NCBI RefSeq assembly: GCF_963576545.1
Contig: NW_026870418.1
Span: 310,001 to 374,000 of the forward strand
DNA length: 64,000 bases
Origin: Limanda limanda
Taxonomy: Eukaryota; Chordata; Actinopteri; Pleuronectiformes; Pleuronectidae
Direction of reading: 5' to 3'
The notes below the pieces were generated by a model, which saw only the letters and a program-made list of their open reading frames with translations, searched no databases and was not told the DNA's origin. Shown in pieces: positions 38,131 to 51,530 of this stretch; position 1 is the first letter of the stretch; each line of letters begins with the position of its first letter. The position numbers were made by a program, and so were the translations under genes.

Positions 38131-41100
38131 GAGATATTCTTGAATAACTTTTTTTGTGAAGGTCGGAGAGACTTGGAAAGTGGTTGCATCTGGACTAATT
38201 TGGGTCCTGCGGATCGATTGGTACCATCCCCGAGCTTGTACGACCTTCGGAAGAGGTCGACCGACGAAATTCCCCCAAATCTGAGGAGATATTCTTGAAT
38301 AACTTTTTTTGTGAAGGTCGGAGAGACTTGCAAGTAGGCTCTACCCCCACTAAATGGGGTAGCGCGCATCGATCGGTACCATCCTTGAGCTTCTCCGACT
38401 TTCGGAAGGGTTAGGGTTAGGGTTAGGGATGAAAGCACATAGGAGAAAGAGATATTCTTGAATAACTTTTTTTGTGAAGGTCGGAGAGACTTGCAAGTAG
38501 GCTCTACCCCCACTAAATGGGGTAGCGCGCATCGATCGGTACCATCCTTGAGCTTCTCCGACTTTCGGAAGGGTTAGGGTTAGGGTTAGGGATGAAAGCA
38601 CATAGGAGAAAGAGATATTCTTGAATAACTTTTTTTGTGAAGGTCGGAGAGACTTGGAAAGTGGTTGCATCTGGACTAATTTGGGTCCTGCAGATCGATT
38701 GGTACCATCCCCGAGCTTGTACGACCTTCGGAAGAGGTCGACCGACGAAATTCCCCCAAATCTGAGGAGATATTCTTGAATAACTTTTTTTGTGAAGGTC
38801 GGAGAGACTTGCAAGTAGGCTCTACCCCCACTAAATGGGGTTGCGCGCATCGATCAGTACCATCCTTGAGCTTCTCCGACTTTTGGAAGGGTTAGGGTTA
38901 GGGTTAGGGATGAAAGCACATAGGAGAAAGAGATATTCTTGAATAACTTTTTTTGTGAAGGTCGGAGAGACTTGCAAGTAGGCTCTACCCCCACTAAATG
39001 GGGTAGCGCGCATCGATCGGTACCATCCTTGAGCTTCTCCGACTTTCGGAAGGGTTAGGGTTAGGGTTAGGGATGAAAGCACATAGGAGAAAGAGATATT
39101 CTTGAATAACTTTTTTTGTGAAGGTCGGAGAGACTTGCAAGTAGGCTCTACCCCCACTAAATGGGGTAGCGCGCATCGATCGGTACCATCCTTGAGCTTC
39201 TCCGACTTTCGGAAGGGTTAGGGTTAGGGTTAGGGATGAAAGCACATAGGAGAAAGAGATATTCTTGAATAACTTTTTTTGTGAAGGTCGGAGAGACTTG
39301 CAAGTAGGCTCTACCCCCACTAAATGGGGTAGCGCGCATCGATCGGTACCATCCTTGAGCTTCTCCGACTTTCGGAAGGGTTAGGGTTAGGGTTAGGGAT
39401 GAAAGCACATAGGAGAAAGAGATATTCTTGAATAACTTTTTTTGTGAAGGTCGGAGAGACTTGCAAGTAGGCTCTACCCCCACTAAATGGGGTAGCGCGC
39501 ATCGATCGGTACCATCCTTGAGCTTCTCCGACTTTCGGAAGGGTTAGGGTTAGGGTTAGGGATGAAAGCACATAGGAGAAAGAGATATTCTTGAATAACT
39601 TTTTTTGTGAAGGTCGGAGAGACTTGCAAGTAGGCTCTACCCCCACTAAATGGGGTAGCGCGCATCGATCGGTACCATCCTTGAGCTTCTCCGACTTTCG
39701 GAAGGGTTAGGGTTAGGGTTAGGGATGAAAGCACATAGGAGAAAGAGATATTCTTGAATAACTTTTTTTGTGAAGGTCGGAGAGACTTGGAAAGTGGTTG
39801 CATCTGGACTAATTTGGGTCCTGCGGATCGATTGGTACCATCCCCGAGCTTGTACGACCTTCGGAAGAGGTCGACCGACGAAATTCCCCCAAATCTGAGG
39901 AGATATTCTTGAATAACTTTTTTTGTGAAGGTCGGAGAGACTTGCAAGTAGGCTCTACCCCCACTAAATGGGGTAGCGCGCATCGATCGGTACCATCCTT
40001 GAGCTTCTCCGACTTTCGGAAGGGTTAGGGTTAGGGTTAGGGATGAAAGCACATAGGAGAAAGAGATATTCTTGAATAACTTTTTTTGTGAAGGTCGGAG
40101 AGACTTGCAAGTAGGCTCTACCCCCACTAAATGGGGTAGCGCGCATCGATCGGTACCATCCTTGAGCTTCTCCGACTTTCGGAAGGGTTAGGGTTAGGGT
40201 TAGGGATGAAAGCACATAGGAGAAAGAGATATTCTTGAATAACTTTTTTTGTGAAGGTCGGAGAGACTTGGAAAGTGGTTGCATCTGGACTAATTTGGGT
40301 CCTGCAGATCGATTGGTACCATCTCCGAGCTTGTACGACCTTCGGAAGAGGTCGACCGACGAAATTCACCCAAATCTGAGGAGATATTCTTGAATAACTT
40401 TTTTTGTGAAGGTCGGAGAGACTTGCAAGTAGGCTCTACCCCCACTAAATGGGGTTGCGCGCATCGATCAGTACCATCCTTGAGCTTCTCCGACTTTTGG
40501 AAGGGTTAGGGTTAGGGTTAGGGATGAAAGCACATAGGAGAAAGAGATATTCTTGAATAACTTTTTTTGTGAAGGTCGGAGAGACTTGCAAGTAGGCTCT
40601 ACCCCCACTAAATGGGGTAGCGCGCATCGATCGGTACCATCCTTGAGCTTCTCCGACTTTCGGAAGGGTTAGGGTTAGGGTTAGGGATGAAAGCACATAG
40701 GAGAAAGAGATATTCTTGAATAACTTTTTTTGTGAAGGTCGGAGAGACTTGCAAGTAGGCTCTACCCCCACTAAATGGGGTAGCGCGCATCGATCGGTAC
40801 CATCCTTGAGCTTCTCCGACTTTCGGAAGGGTTAGGGTTAGGGTTAGGGATGAAAGCACATAGGAGAAAGAGATATTCTTGAATAACTTTTTTTGTGAAG
40901 GTCGGAGAGACTTGCAAGTAGGCTCTACCCCCACTAAATGGGGTAGCGCGCATCGATCGGTACCATCCTTGAGCTTCTCCGACTTTCGGAAGGGTTAGGG
41001 TTAGGGTTAGGGATGAAAGCACATAGGAGAAAGAGATATTCTTGAATAACTTTTTTTGTGAAGGTCGGAGAGACTTGGAAAGTGGTTGCATCTGGACTAA

Positions 41101-42467
41101 TTTGGGTCCTGCGGATCGATTGGTACCATCCCCGAGCTTGTACGACCTTCGGAAGAGGTCGACCGACGAAATTCCCCCAAATCTGAGGAGATATTCTTGA
41201 ATAACTTTTTTTGTGAAGGTCGGAGAGACTTGCAAGTAGGCTCTACCCCCACTAAATGGGGTAGCGCGCATCGATCGGTACCATCCTTGAGCTTCTCCGA
41301 CTTTCGGAAGGGTTAGGGTTAGGGTTAGGGATGAAAGCACATAGGAGAAAGAGATATTCTTGAATAACTTTTTTTGTGAAGGTCGGAGAGACTTGGAAAG
41401 TGGTTGCATCTGGACTAATTTGGGTCCTGCGGATCGATTGGTACCATCCCCGAGCTTGTACGACCTTCGGAAGAGGTCGACCGACGAAATTCCCCCAAAT
41501 CTGAGGAGATATTCTTGAATAACCTTTTTTGTGAAGGTCGGAGAGACTTGCAAGTAGGCTCTACCCCCACTAAATGGGTTTGCGCGCATCGATCTGTACC
41601 ATCCTTGAGCTTCTCCGACTTTCGGAAGGGTTAGGGTTAGGGTTAGGGATGAAAGCACATAGGAGAAAGAGATATTCTTGAATAACTTTTTTTGTGAAGG
41701 TCGGAGAGACTTGCAAGTAGGCTCTACCCCCACTAAATGGGGTAGCGCGCATCGATCGGTACCATCCTTGAGCTTCTCCGACTTTCGGAAGGGTTAGGGT
41801 TAGGGTTAGGGATGAAAGCACATAGGAGAAAGAGATATTCTTGAATAACTTTTTTTGTGAAGGTCGGAGAGACTTGGAAAGTGGTTGCATCTGGACTAAT
41901 TTGGGTCCTGCGGATCGATTGGTACCATCCCCGAGCTTGTACGACCTTCGGAAGAGGTCGACCGACGAAATTCCCCCAAATCTGAGGAGATATTCTTGAA
42001 TAACTTTTTTTGTGAAGGTCGGAGAGACTTGCAAGTAGGCTCTACCCCCACTAAATGGGGTAGCGCGCATCGATCGGTACCATCCTTGAGCTTCTCCGAC
42101 TTTCGGAAGGGTTAGGGTTAGGGTTAGGGATGAAAGCACATAGGAGAAAGAGATATTCTTGAATAACTTTTTTTGTGAAGGTCGGAGAGACTTGCAAGTA
42201 GGCTCTACCCCCACTAAATGGGGTAGCGCGCATCGATCGGTACCATCCTTGAGCTTCTCCGACTTTCGGAAGGGTTAGGGTTAGGGTTAGGGATGAAAGC
42301 ACATAGGAGAAAGAGATATTCTTGAATAACTTTTTTTGTGAAGGTTGGAGAGACTTGGAAAGTGGTTGCATCTGGACTAATTTGGGTCCTGCAGATCGAT
42401 TGGTACCATCCCCGAGCTTGTACGACCTTCGGAAGAGGTCGACCGACGAAATTCCCCCAAATCTGAG
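38131..42467 (+). repeat. Partial third copy of HOR-I
   Basis: Three kinds of mark agree with 20127-24451 (offset 18,004 rising to 18,016 bp). The A-run barcode is 2,6,2,4,1,2,2. The order of B subtypes is ctgcgg, ctgcag, ctgcgg, ctgcag, ctgcgg, ctgcgg, ctgcgg, ctgcag. The 'ataacctttttt' variant follows the corresponding B near 41,521 and 23,508. The 12-bp offset change is two A157 units in the older copy that are A163 here. Private changes include 'attcacccaa' and 'catctccgag' in the B starting at 40226. Confidence 0.82.
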
Positions 42468-42630
42468 GAGATATTCTTGAATAACTTTTTTTGGAAAGGT
42501 CGGAGAGACTTGCAAGTAGGCTCTACCCCCACTAAATGGGGTTGCGCGCATCGATCAGTACCATCCTTGAGCTTCTCCGACTTTTGGAAGGGTTAGGGTT
42601 AGTGTTAGGGATGAAAGCACATAGGAGAAA

Positions 42631-42794
42631 GAGATATTCTTGAATAACTGTTTTTTGTGAAGGTCGGAGAGACTTGCAAGTAGGCTCTACCCCCACTAAA
42701 TGGGGTAGCGCGCATCGATCGGTACCATCCTTGAGCTTCTCCGACTTTCGGAAGGGTTAGGGTTAGGGTTAGGGATGAAAGCACATAGGAGAAA
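42631..42794 (+). repeat. A164 unit: the only unit off the length lattice
   Basis: A single g is inserted at 42650 in the T tract (aactg then T6 instead of aac then T7), making this A unit 164 bp and the local B spacing 482 instead of 481. It is the only indel in the window that is not a whole TTAGGG. Private changes cluster just upstream: 'ggttggag' near 42,344, 'ttggaaagg' near 42,492 and TTAGTG at 42599-42604. Confidence 0.9.
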
Positions 42795-45700
42795 GAGATA
42801 TTCTTGAATAACTTTTTTTGTGAAGGTCGGAGAGACTTGAAAAGTGGTTGCATCTGGACTAATTTGGGTCCTGCGGATCGATTGGTACCATCCCCGAGCT
42901 TGTACGACCTTCGGAAGAGGTCGACCGACGAAATTCCCCCAAATCTGAGGAGATATTCTTGAATAACTTTTTTTGTGAAGGTTGGAGAGACTTGCAAGTA
43001 GGCTCTACCCCCACTAAATGGGGTTGCGCGCATCGATCAGTACCATCCTTGAGCTTCTCCGACTTTCGGAAGGGTTAGGGTTAGGGTTAGGGATGAAAGC
43101 ACATAGGAGAAAGAGATATTCTTGAATAACTTTTTTTGTGAAGGTCGGAGAGACTTGCAAGTAGGCTCTACCCCCACTAAATGGGGTAGCGCGCATCGAT
43201 CGGTACCATCCTTGAGCTTCTCCGACTTTCGGAAGGGTTAGGGTTAGGGTTAGGGATGAAAGCACATAGGAGAAAGAGATATTCTTGAATAACTTTTTTT
43301 GTGAAGGTCGGAGAGACTTGCAAATAGGCTCTACCCCCACTAAATGGGGTAGCGCGCATCGATCGGTACCATCCTTGAGCTTCTCCGACTTTCGGAAGGG
43401 TTAGGGTTAGGGTTAGGGATGAAAGCACATAGGAGAAAGAGATATTCTTGAATAACTTTTTTTGTGAAGGTCGGAGAGACTTGCAAGTAGGCTCTACCCC
43501 CACTAAATGGGGTAGCGCGCATCGATCGGTACCATCCTTGAGCTTCTCCGACTTTCGGAAGGGTTAGGGTTAGGGTTAGGGATGAAAGCACATAAGAGAA
43601 AGAGATATTCTTGAATAACTTTTTTTGTGAAGGTCGGAGAGACTTGGAAAGTGGTTGCATCTGGACTAATTTGGGTCCTGCGGATCGATTGGTACCATCC
43701 CCGAGCTTGTACGACCTTCGGAAGAGGTCGACCGACGAAATTCCCCCAAATCTGAGGAGATATTCTTGAATAACTTTTTTTGTGAAGGTCGGAGAGACTT
43801 GCAAGTAGGCTCTACCCCCACTAAATGGGGTTGCGCGCATCGATCAGTACCATCCTTGAGCTTCTCCGACTTTCGGAAGGGTTAGGGTTAGGGTTAGGGA
43901 TGAAAGCACATAGGAGAAAGAGATATTCTTGAATAACTTTTTTTGTGAAGGTCGGAGAGACTTGCAAGTAGGCTCTACCCCCACTAAATGGGGTAGCGCG
44001 CATCGATCATTACCATCCTTGAGCTTCTCCGACTTTCGGAAGGGTTAGGGTTAGGGTTAGGGATGAAAGCACATAGGAGAAAGAGATATTCTTGAATAAC
44101 TTTTTTTGTGAAGGTCGGAGAGACTTGCAAGTAGGCTCTACCCCCACTAAATGGGGTAGCGCGCATCGATCGGTACCATCCTTGAGCTTCTCCGACTTTC
44201 GGAAGGGTTAGGGTTAGGGTTAGGGATGAAAGCACATAGGAGAAAGAGATATTCTTGAATAACTTTTTTTGTGAAGGTCGGAGAGACTTGCAAGTAGGCT
44301 CTACCCCCACTAAATGGGGTAGCGCGCATCGATCGGTACCATCCTTGAGCTTCTCCGACTTTCGGAAGGGTTAGGGTTAGGGTTAGGGATGAAAGCACAT
44401 AGGAGAAAGAGATATTCTTGAATAACTTTTTTTGTGAAGGTCGGAGAGACTTGCAAGTAGGCTCTACCCCCACTAAATGGGGTAGCGCGCATCGATCGGT
44501 ACCATCTTTGAGCTTCTCCGACTTTCGGAAGGGTTAGGGTTAGGGTTAGGGATGAAAGCACATAGGAGAAAGAGATATTCTTGAATAACTTTTTTTGTGA
44601 AGGTCGGAGAGACTTGCAAGTAGGCTCTACCCCCACTAAATGGGGTAGCGCGCATCGATCGGTACCATCCTTGAGCTTCTCCGACTTTCGGAAGGGTTAG
44701 GGTTAGGGTTAGGGATGAAAGCACATAGGAGAAAGAGATATTCTTGAATAACTTTTTTTGTGAAGGTCGGAGAGACTTGCAAGTAGGCTCTACCCCCACT
44801 AAATGGGGTAGCGCGCATCGATCGGTACCATCCTTGAGCTTCTCCGACTTTCGGAAGGGTTAGGGTTAGGGTTAGGGATGAAAGCACATAGGAGAAAGAG
44901 ATATTCTTGAATAACTTTTTTTGTGAAGGTCGGAGAGACTTGGAAAGTGGTTGCATCTGGACTAATTTGGGTCCTGCGGATCGATTGGTACCATCCCCGA
45001 GCTTGTACGACCTTCGGAAGAGGTCGACCGACGAAATTCCCCCAAATCTGAGGAGATATTCTTGAATAACTTTTTTTGTGAAGGTCGGAGAGACTTGCAA
45101 GTAGGCTCTACCCCCACTAAATGGGGTTGCGCGCATCGATCAGTACCATCCTTGAGCTTCTCCGACTTTCGGAAGGGTTAGGGTTAGGGTTAGGGATGAA
45201 AGCACATAGGAGAAAGAGATATTCTTGAATAACTTTTTTTGTGAAGGTCGGAGAGACTTGCAAGTAGGCTCTACCCCCACTAAATGGGGTAGCGCGCATC
45301 GATCGGTACCATCCTTGAGCTTCTACGACTTTCGGAAGGGTTAGGGTTAGGGTTAGGGATGAAAGCACATAGGAGAAAGAGATATTCTTGAATAACTTTT
45401 TTTGTGAAGGTCGGAGAGACTTGCAAGTAGGCTCTACCCCCACTAAATGGGGTAGCGCGCATCGATCGGTACCATCCTTGAGCTTCTCCGACTTTCGGAA
45501 GGGTTAGGGTTAGGGTTAGGGATGAAAGCACATAGGAGAAAGAGATATTCTTGAATAACTTTTTTTGTGAAGGTCGGAGAGACTTGCAAGTAGGCTCTAC
45601 CCCCACTAAATGGGGTAGCGCGCATCGATCGGTACCATCCTTGAGCTTCTCCGACTTTCGGAAGGGTTAGGGTTAGGGTTAGGGATGAAAGCACATAGGA

Positions 45701-48700
45701 GAAAGAAATATTCTTGAATAACTTTTTTTGTGAAGGTCGGAGAGACTTGCAAGTAGGCTCTACCCCCACTAAATGGGGTAGCGCGCATCGATCGGTACCA
45801 TCCTTGAGCTTCTCCGACTTTCGGAAGGGTTAGGGTTAGGGTTAGGGATGAAAGCACATAGGAGAAAGAGATATTCTTGAATAACTTTTTTTGTGAAGGT
45901 CGGAGAGACTTGCAAGTAGGCTCTACCCCCACTAAATGGGGTAGCGCGCATCGATCGGTACCATCCTTGAGCTTCTCCGACTTTCGGAAGGGTTAGGGTT
46001 AGGGTTAGGGATGAAAGCACATAGGAGAAAGAGATATTCTTGAATAACTTTTTTTGTGAAGGTCGGAGAGACTTGCAAGTAGGCTCTACCCCCACTAAAT
46101 GGGGTAGCGCGCATCGATCGGTACCATCTTTGAGCTTCTCCGACTTTCGGAAGGGTTAGGGTTAGGGTTAGGGATGAAAGCACATAGGAGAAAGAGATAT
46201 TCTTGAATAACTTTTTTTGTGAAGGTCGGAGAGACTTGCAAGTAGGCTCTACCCCCACTAAATGGGGTAGCGCGCATCGATCGGTACCATCCTTGAGCTT
46301 CTCCGACTTTCGGAAGGGTTAGGGTTAGGGTTAGGGATGAAAGCACATAGGAGAAAGAGATATTCTTGAATAACTTTTTTTGTGAAGGTCGGAGAGACTT
46401 GCAAGTAGGCTCTACCCCCACTAAATGGGGTAGCGCGCATCGATCGGTACCATCCTTGAGCTTCTCCGACTTTCGGAAGGGTTAGGGTTAGGGTTAGGGA
46501 TGAAAGCACATAGGAGAAAGAGATATTCTTGAATAACTTTTTTTGTGAAGGTCGGAGAGACTTGGAAAGTGGTTGCATCTGGACTAATTTGGGTCCTGCG
46601 GATCGATTGGTACCATCCCCGAGCTTGTACGACCTTCGGAAGAGGTCGACCGACGAAATTCCCCCAAATCTGAGGAGATATTCTTGAATAACTTTTTTTG
46701 TGAAGGTCGGAGAGACTTGCAAGTAGGCTCTACCCCCACTAAATGGGGTAGCGCGCATCGATCGGTACCATCCTTGAGCTTCTCCGACTTTCGGAAGGGT
46801 TAGGGTTAGGGTTAGGGATGAAAGCACATAGGAGAAAGAGATATTCTTGAATAACTTTTTTTGTGAAGGTCGGAGAGACTTGCAAGTAGGCTCTACCCCC
46901 ACTAAATGGGGTAGCGCGCATCGATCGGTACCATCCTTGAGCTTCTCCGACTTTCGGAAGGGTTAGGGTTAGGGTTAGGGATGAAAGCACATAGGAGAAA
47001 GAGATATTCTTGAATAACTTTTTTTGTGAAGGTCGGAGAGACTTGGAAAGTGGTTGCATCTGGACTAATTTGGGTCCTGCAGATCGATTGGTACCATCCC
47101 CGAGCTTGTACGACCGTCGGAAGAGGTCGACCGACGAAATTCCCCCAAATCTGAGGAGATATTCTTGAATAACTTTTTTTGTGAAGGTCGGAGAGACTTG
47201 CAAGTAGGCTCTACCCCCACTAAATGGGGTTGCGCGCATCGATCAGTACCATCCTTGAGCTTCTCCGACTTTTGGAAGGGTTAGGGTTAGGGTTAGGGAT
47301 GAAAGCACATAGGAGAAAGAGATATTCTTGAATAACTTTTTTTGTGAAGGTCGGAGAGACTTGCAAGTAGGCTCTACCCCCACTAAATGGGGTAGCGCGC
47401 ATCGATCGGTACCATCTTTGAGCTTCTCCGACTTTCGGAAGGGTTAGGGTTAGGGTTAGGGATGAAAGCACATAGGAGAAAGAGATATTCTTGAATAACT
47501 TTTTTTGTGAAGGTCGGAGAGACTTGCAAGTAGGCTCTACCCCCACTAAATGGGGTAGCGCGCATCGATCGGTACCATCCTTGAGCTTCTCCGACTTTCG
47601 GAAGGGTTAGGGTTAGGGTTAGGGATGAAAGCACATAGGAGAAAGAGATATTCTTGAATAACTTTTTTTGTGAAGGTCGGAGAGACTTGGAAAGTGGTTG
47701 CATCTGGACTAATTTGGGTCCTGCGGATCGATTGGTACCATCCCCGAGCTTGTACGACCTTCGGAAGAGGTCGACCGACGAAATTCCCCCAAATCTGAGG
47801 AGATATTCTTGAATAACTTTTTTTGTGAAGGTCGGAGAGACTTGCAAGTAGGCTCTACCCCCACTAAATGGGGTAGCGCGCATCGATCGGTACCATCCTT
47901 GAGCTTCTCCGACTTTCGGAAGGGTTAGGGTTAGGGTTAGGGATGAAAGCACATAGGAGAAAGAGATATTCTTGAATAACTTTTTTTGTGAAGGTCGGAG
48001 AGACTTGCAAGTAGGCTCTACCCCCACTAAATGGGGTAGCGCGCATCGATCGGTACCATCCTTGAGCTTCTCCGACTTTCGGAAGGGTTAGGGTTAGGGT
48101 TAGGGATGAAAGCACATAGGAGAAAGAGATATTCTTGAATAACTTTTTTTGTGAAGGTCGGAGAGACTTGCAAGTAGGCTCTACCCCCACTAAATGGGGT
48201 AGCGCGCATCGATCGGTACCATCCTTGAGCTTCTCCGACTTTCGGAAGGGTTAGGGTTAGGGTTAGGGATGAAAGCACATAGGAGAAAGAAATATTCTTG
48301 AATAACTTTTTTTGTGAAGGTCGGAGAGACTTGCAAGTAGGCTCTACCCCCACTAAATGGGGTAGCGCGCATCGATCGGTACCATCCTTGAGCTTCTCCG
48401 ACTTTCGGAAGGGTTAGGGTTAGGGTTAGGGATGAAAGCACATAGGAGAAAGAGATATTCTTGAATAACTTTTTTTGTGAAGGTCGGAGAGACTTGCAAG
48501 TAGGCTCTACCCCCACTAAATGGGGTAGCGCGCATCGATCGGTACCATCCTTGAGCTTCTCCGACTTTCGGAAGGGTTAGGGTTAGGGTTAGGGATGAAA
48601 GCACATAGGAGAAAGAGATATTCTTGAATAACTTTTTTTGTGAAGGTCGGAGAGACTTGCAAGTAGGCTCTACCCCCACTAAATGGGGTAGCGCGCATCG

Positions 48701-51530
48701 ATCGGTACCATCTTTGAGCTTCTCCGACTTTCGGAAGGGTTAGGGTTAGGGTTAGGGATGAAAGCACATAGGAGAAAGAGATATTCTTGAATAACTTTTT
48801 TTGTGAAGGTCGGAGAGACTTGCAAGTAGGCTCTACCCCCACTAAATGGGGTAGCGCGCATCGATCGGTACCATCCTTGAGCTTCTCCGACTTTCGGAAG
48901 GGTTAGGGTTAGGGTTAGGGATGAAAGCACATAGGAGAAAGAGATATTCTTGAATAACTTTTTTTGTGAAGGTCGGAGAGACTTGCAAGTAGGCTCTACC
49001 CCCACTAAATGGGGTAGCGCGCATCGATCGGTACCATCCTTGAGCTTCTCCGACTTTCGGAAGGGTTAGGGTTAGGGTTAGGGATGAAAGCACATAGGAG
49101 AAAGAGATATTCTTGAATAACTTTTTTTGTGAAGGTCGGAGAGACTTGGAAAGTGGTTGCATCTGGACTAATTTGGGTCCTGCGGATCGATTGGTACCAT
49201 CCCCGAGCTTGTACGACCTTCGGAAGAGGTCGACCGACGAAATTCCCCCAAATCTGAGGAGATATTCTTGAATAACTTTTTTTGTGAAGGTCGGAGAGAC
49301 TTGCAAGTAGGCTCTACCCCCACTAAATGGGGTAGCGCGCATCGATCGGTACCATCCTTGAGCTTCTCCGACTTTCGGAAGGGTTAGGGTTAGGGTTAGG
49401 GATGAAAGCACATAGGAGAAAGAGATATTCTTGAATAACTTTTTTTGTGAAGGTCGGAGAGACTTGCAAGTAGGCTCTACCCCCACTAAATGGGGTAGCG
49501 CGCATCGATCGGTACCATCCTTGAGCTTCTCCGACTTTCGGAAGGGTTAGGGTTAGGGTTAGGGATGAAAGCACATAGGAGAAAGAGATATTCTTGAATA
49601 ACTTTTTTTGTGAAGGTCGGAGAGACTTGGAAAGTGGTTGCATCTGGACTAATTTGGGTCCTGCAGATCGATTGGTACCATCCCCGAGCTTGTACGACCG
49701 TCGGAAGAGGTCGACCGACGAAATTCCCCCAAATCTGAGGAGATATTCTTGAATAACTTTTTTTGTGAAGGTCGGAGAGACTTGCAAGTAGGCTCTACCC
49801 CCACTAAATGGGGTTGCGCGCATCGATCAGTACCATCCTTGAGCTTCTCCGACTTTTGGAAGGGTTAGGGTTAGGGTTAGGGATGAAAGCACATAGGAGA
49901 AAGAGATATTCTTGAATAACTTTTTTTGTGAAGGTCGGAGAGACTTGCAAGTAGGCTCTACCCCCACTAAATGGGGTAGCGCGCATCGATCGGTACCATC
50001 TTTGAGCTTCTCCGACTTTCGGAAGGGTTAGGGTTAGGGTTAGGGATGAAAGCACATAGGAGAAAGAGATATTCTTGAATAACTTTTTTTGTGAAGGTCG
50101 GAGAGACTTGCAAGTAGGCTCTACCCCCACTAAATGGGGTAGCGCGCATCGATCGGTACCATCCTTGAGCTTCTCCGACTTTCGGAAGGGTTAGGGTTAG
50201 GGTTAGGGATGAAAGCACATAGGAGAAAGAGATATTCTTGAATAACTTTTTTTGTGAAGGTCGGAGAGACTTGGAAAGTGGTTGCATCTGGACTAATTTG
50301 GGTCCTGCGGATCGATTGGTACCATCCCCGAGCTTGTACGACCTTCGGAAGAGGTCGACCGACGAAATTCCCCCAAATCTGAGGAGATATTCTTGAATAA
50401 CTTTTTTTGTGAAGGTCGGAGAGACTTGCAAGTAGGCTCTACCCCCACTAAATGGGGTAGCGCGCATCGATCGGTACCATCCTTGAGCTTCTCCGACTTT
50501 CGGAAGGGTTAGGGTTAGGGTTAGGGATGAAAGCACATAGGAGAAAGAGATATTCTTGAATAACTTTTTTTGTGAAGGTCGGAGAGACTTGCAAGTAGGC
50601 TCTACCCCCACTAAATGGGGTAGCGCGCATCGATCGGTACCATCCTTGAGCTTCTCCGACTTTCGGAAGGGTTAGGGTTAGGGTTAGGGATGAAAGCACA
50701 TAGGAGAAAGAGATATTCTTGAATAACTTTTTTTGTGAAGGTCGGAGAGACTTGGAAAGTGGTTGCATCTGGACTAATTTGGGTCCTGCAGATCGATTGG
50801 TACTATCCCCGAGCTTGTACGACCTTCGGAAGAGGTCGACCGACGAAATTCCCCCAAATCTGAGGAGATATTCTTGAATAACTTTTTTTGTGAAGGTCGG
50901 AGAGACTTGCAAGTAGGCTCTACCCCCACTAAATGGGGTTGCGCGCATCGATCAGTACCATCCTTGAGCTTCTCCGACTTTTGGAAGGGTTAGGGTTAGG
51001 GTTAGGGATGAAAGCACATAGGAGAAAGAGATATTCTTGAATAACTTTTTTTGTGAAGGTCGGAGAGACTTGCAAGTAGGCTCTACCCCCACTAAATGGG
51101 GTAGCGCGCATCGATCGGTACCATCCTTGAGCTTCTCCGACTTTCGGAAGGGTTAGGGTTAGGGTTAGGGATGAAAGCACATAGGAGAAAGAGATATTCT
51201 TGAATAACTTTTTTTGTGAAGGTCGGAGAGACTTGCAAGTAGGCTCTACCCCCACTAAATGGGGTAGCGCGCATCGATCGGTACCATCCTTGAGCTTCTC
51301 CGACTTTCGGAAGGGTTAGGGTTAGGGTTAGGGATGAAAGCACATAGGAGAAAGAGATATTCTTGAATAACTTTTTTTGTGAAGGTCGGAGAGACTTGCA
51401 AGTAGGCTCTACCCCCACTAAATGGGGTAGCGCGCATCGATCGGTACCATCCTTGAGCTTCTCCGACTTTCGGAAGGGTTAGGGTTAGGGTTAGGGATGA
51501 AAGCACATAGGAGAAAGAGATATTCTTGAA
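42795..51530 (+). repeat. Nested higher-order region: 8383-, 2584- and 7597-bp offsets
   Basis: From 42795 to ~47.4 kb it copies 34412 to ~39.0 kb at 8383/8389 bp (barcode 4,7,9,2). The segment around 45.6-48.0 kb is repeated at 48.2-50.6 kb at 2584 bp (16 monomers, 3 B and 13 A), with marks 'agaaatattc', 'accatctttg' and 'cgaccgtcgg' in the B units starting at 47001 and 49585. The B starting at 50710 carries 'ggtactatcc', seen elsewhere only near 28,055. Confidence 0.82.
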
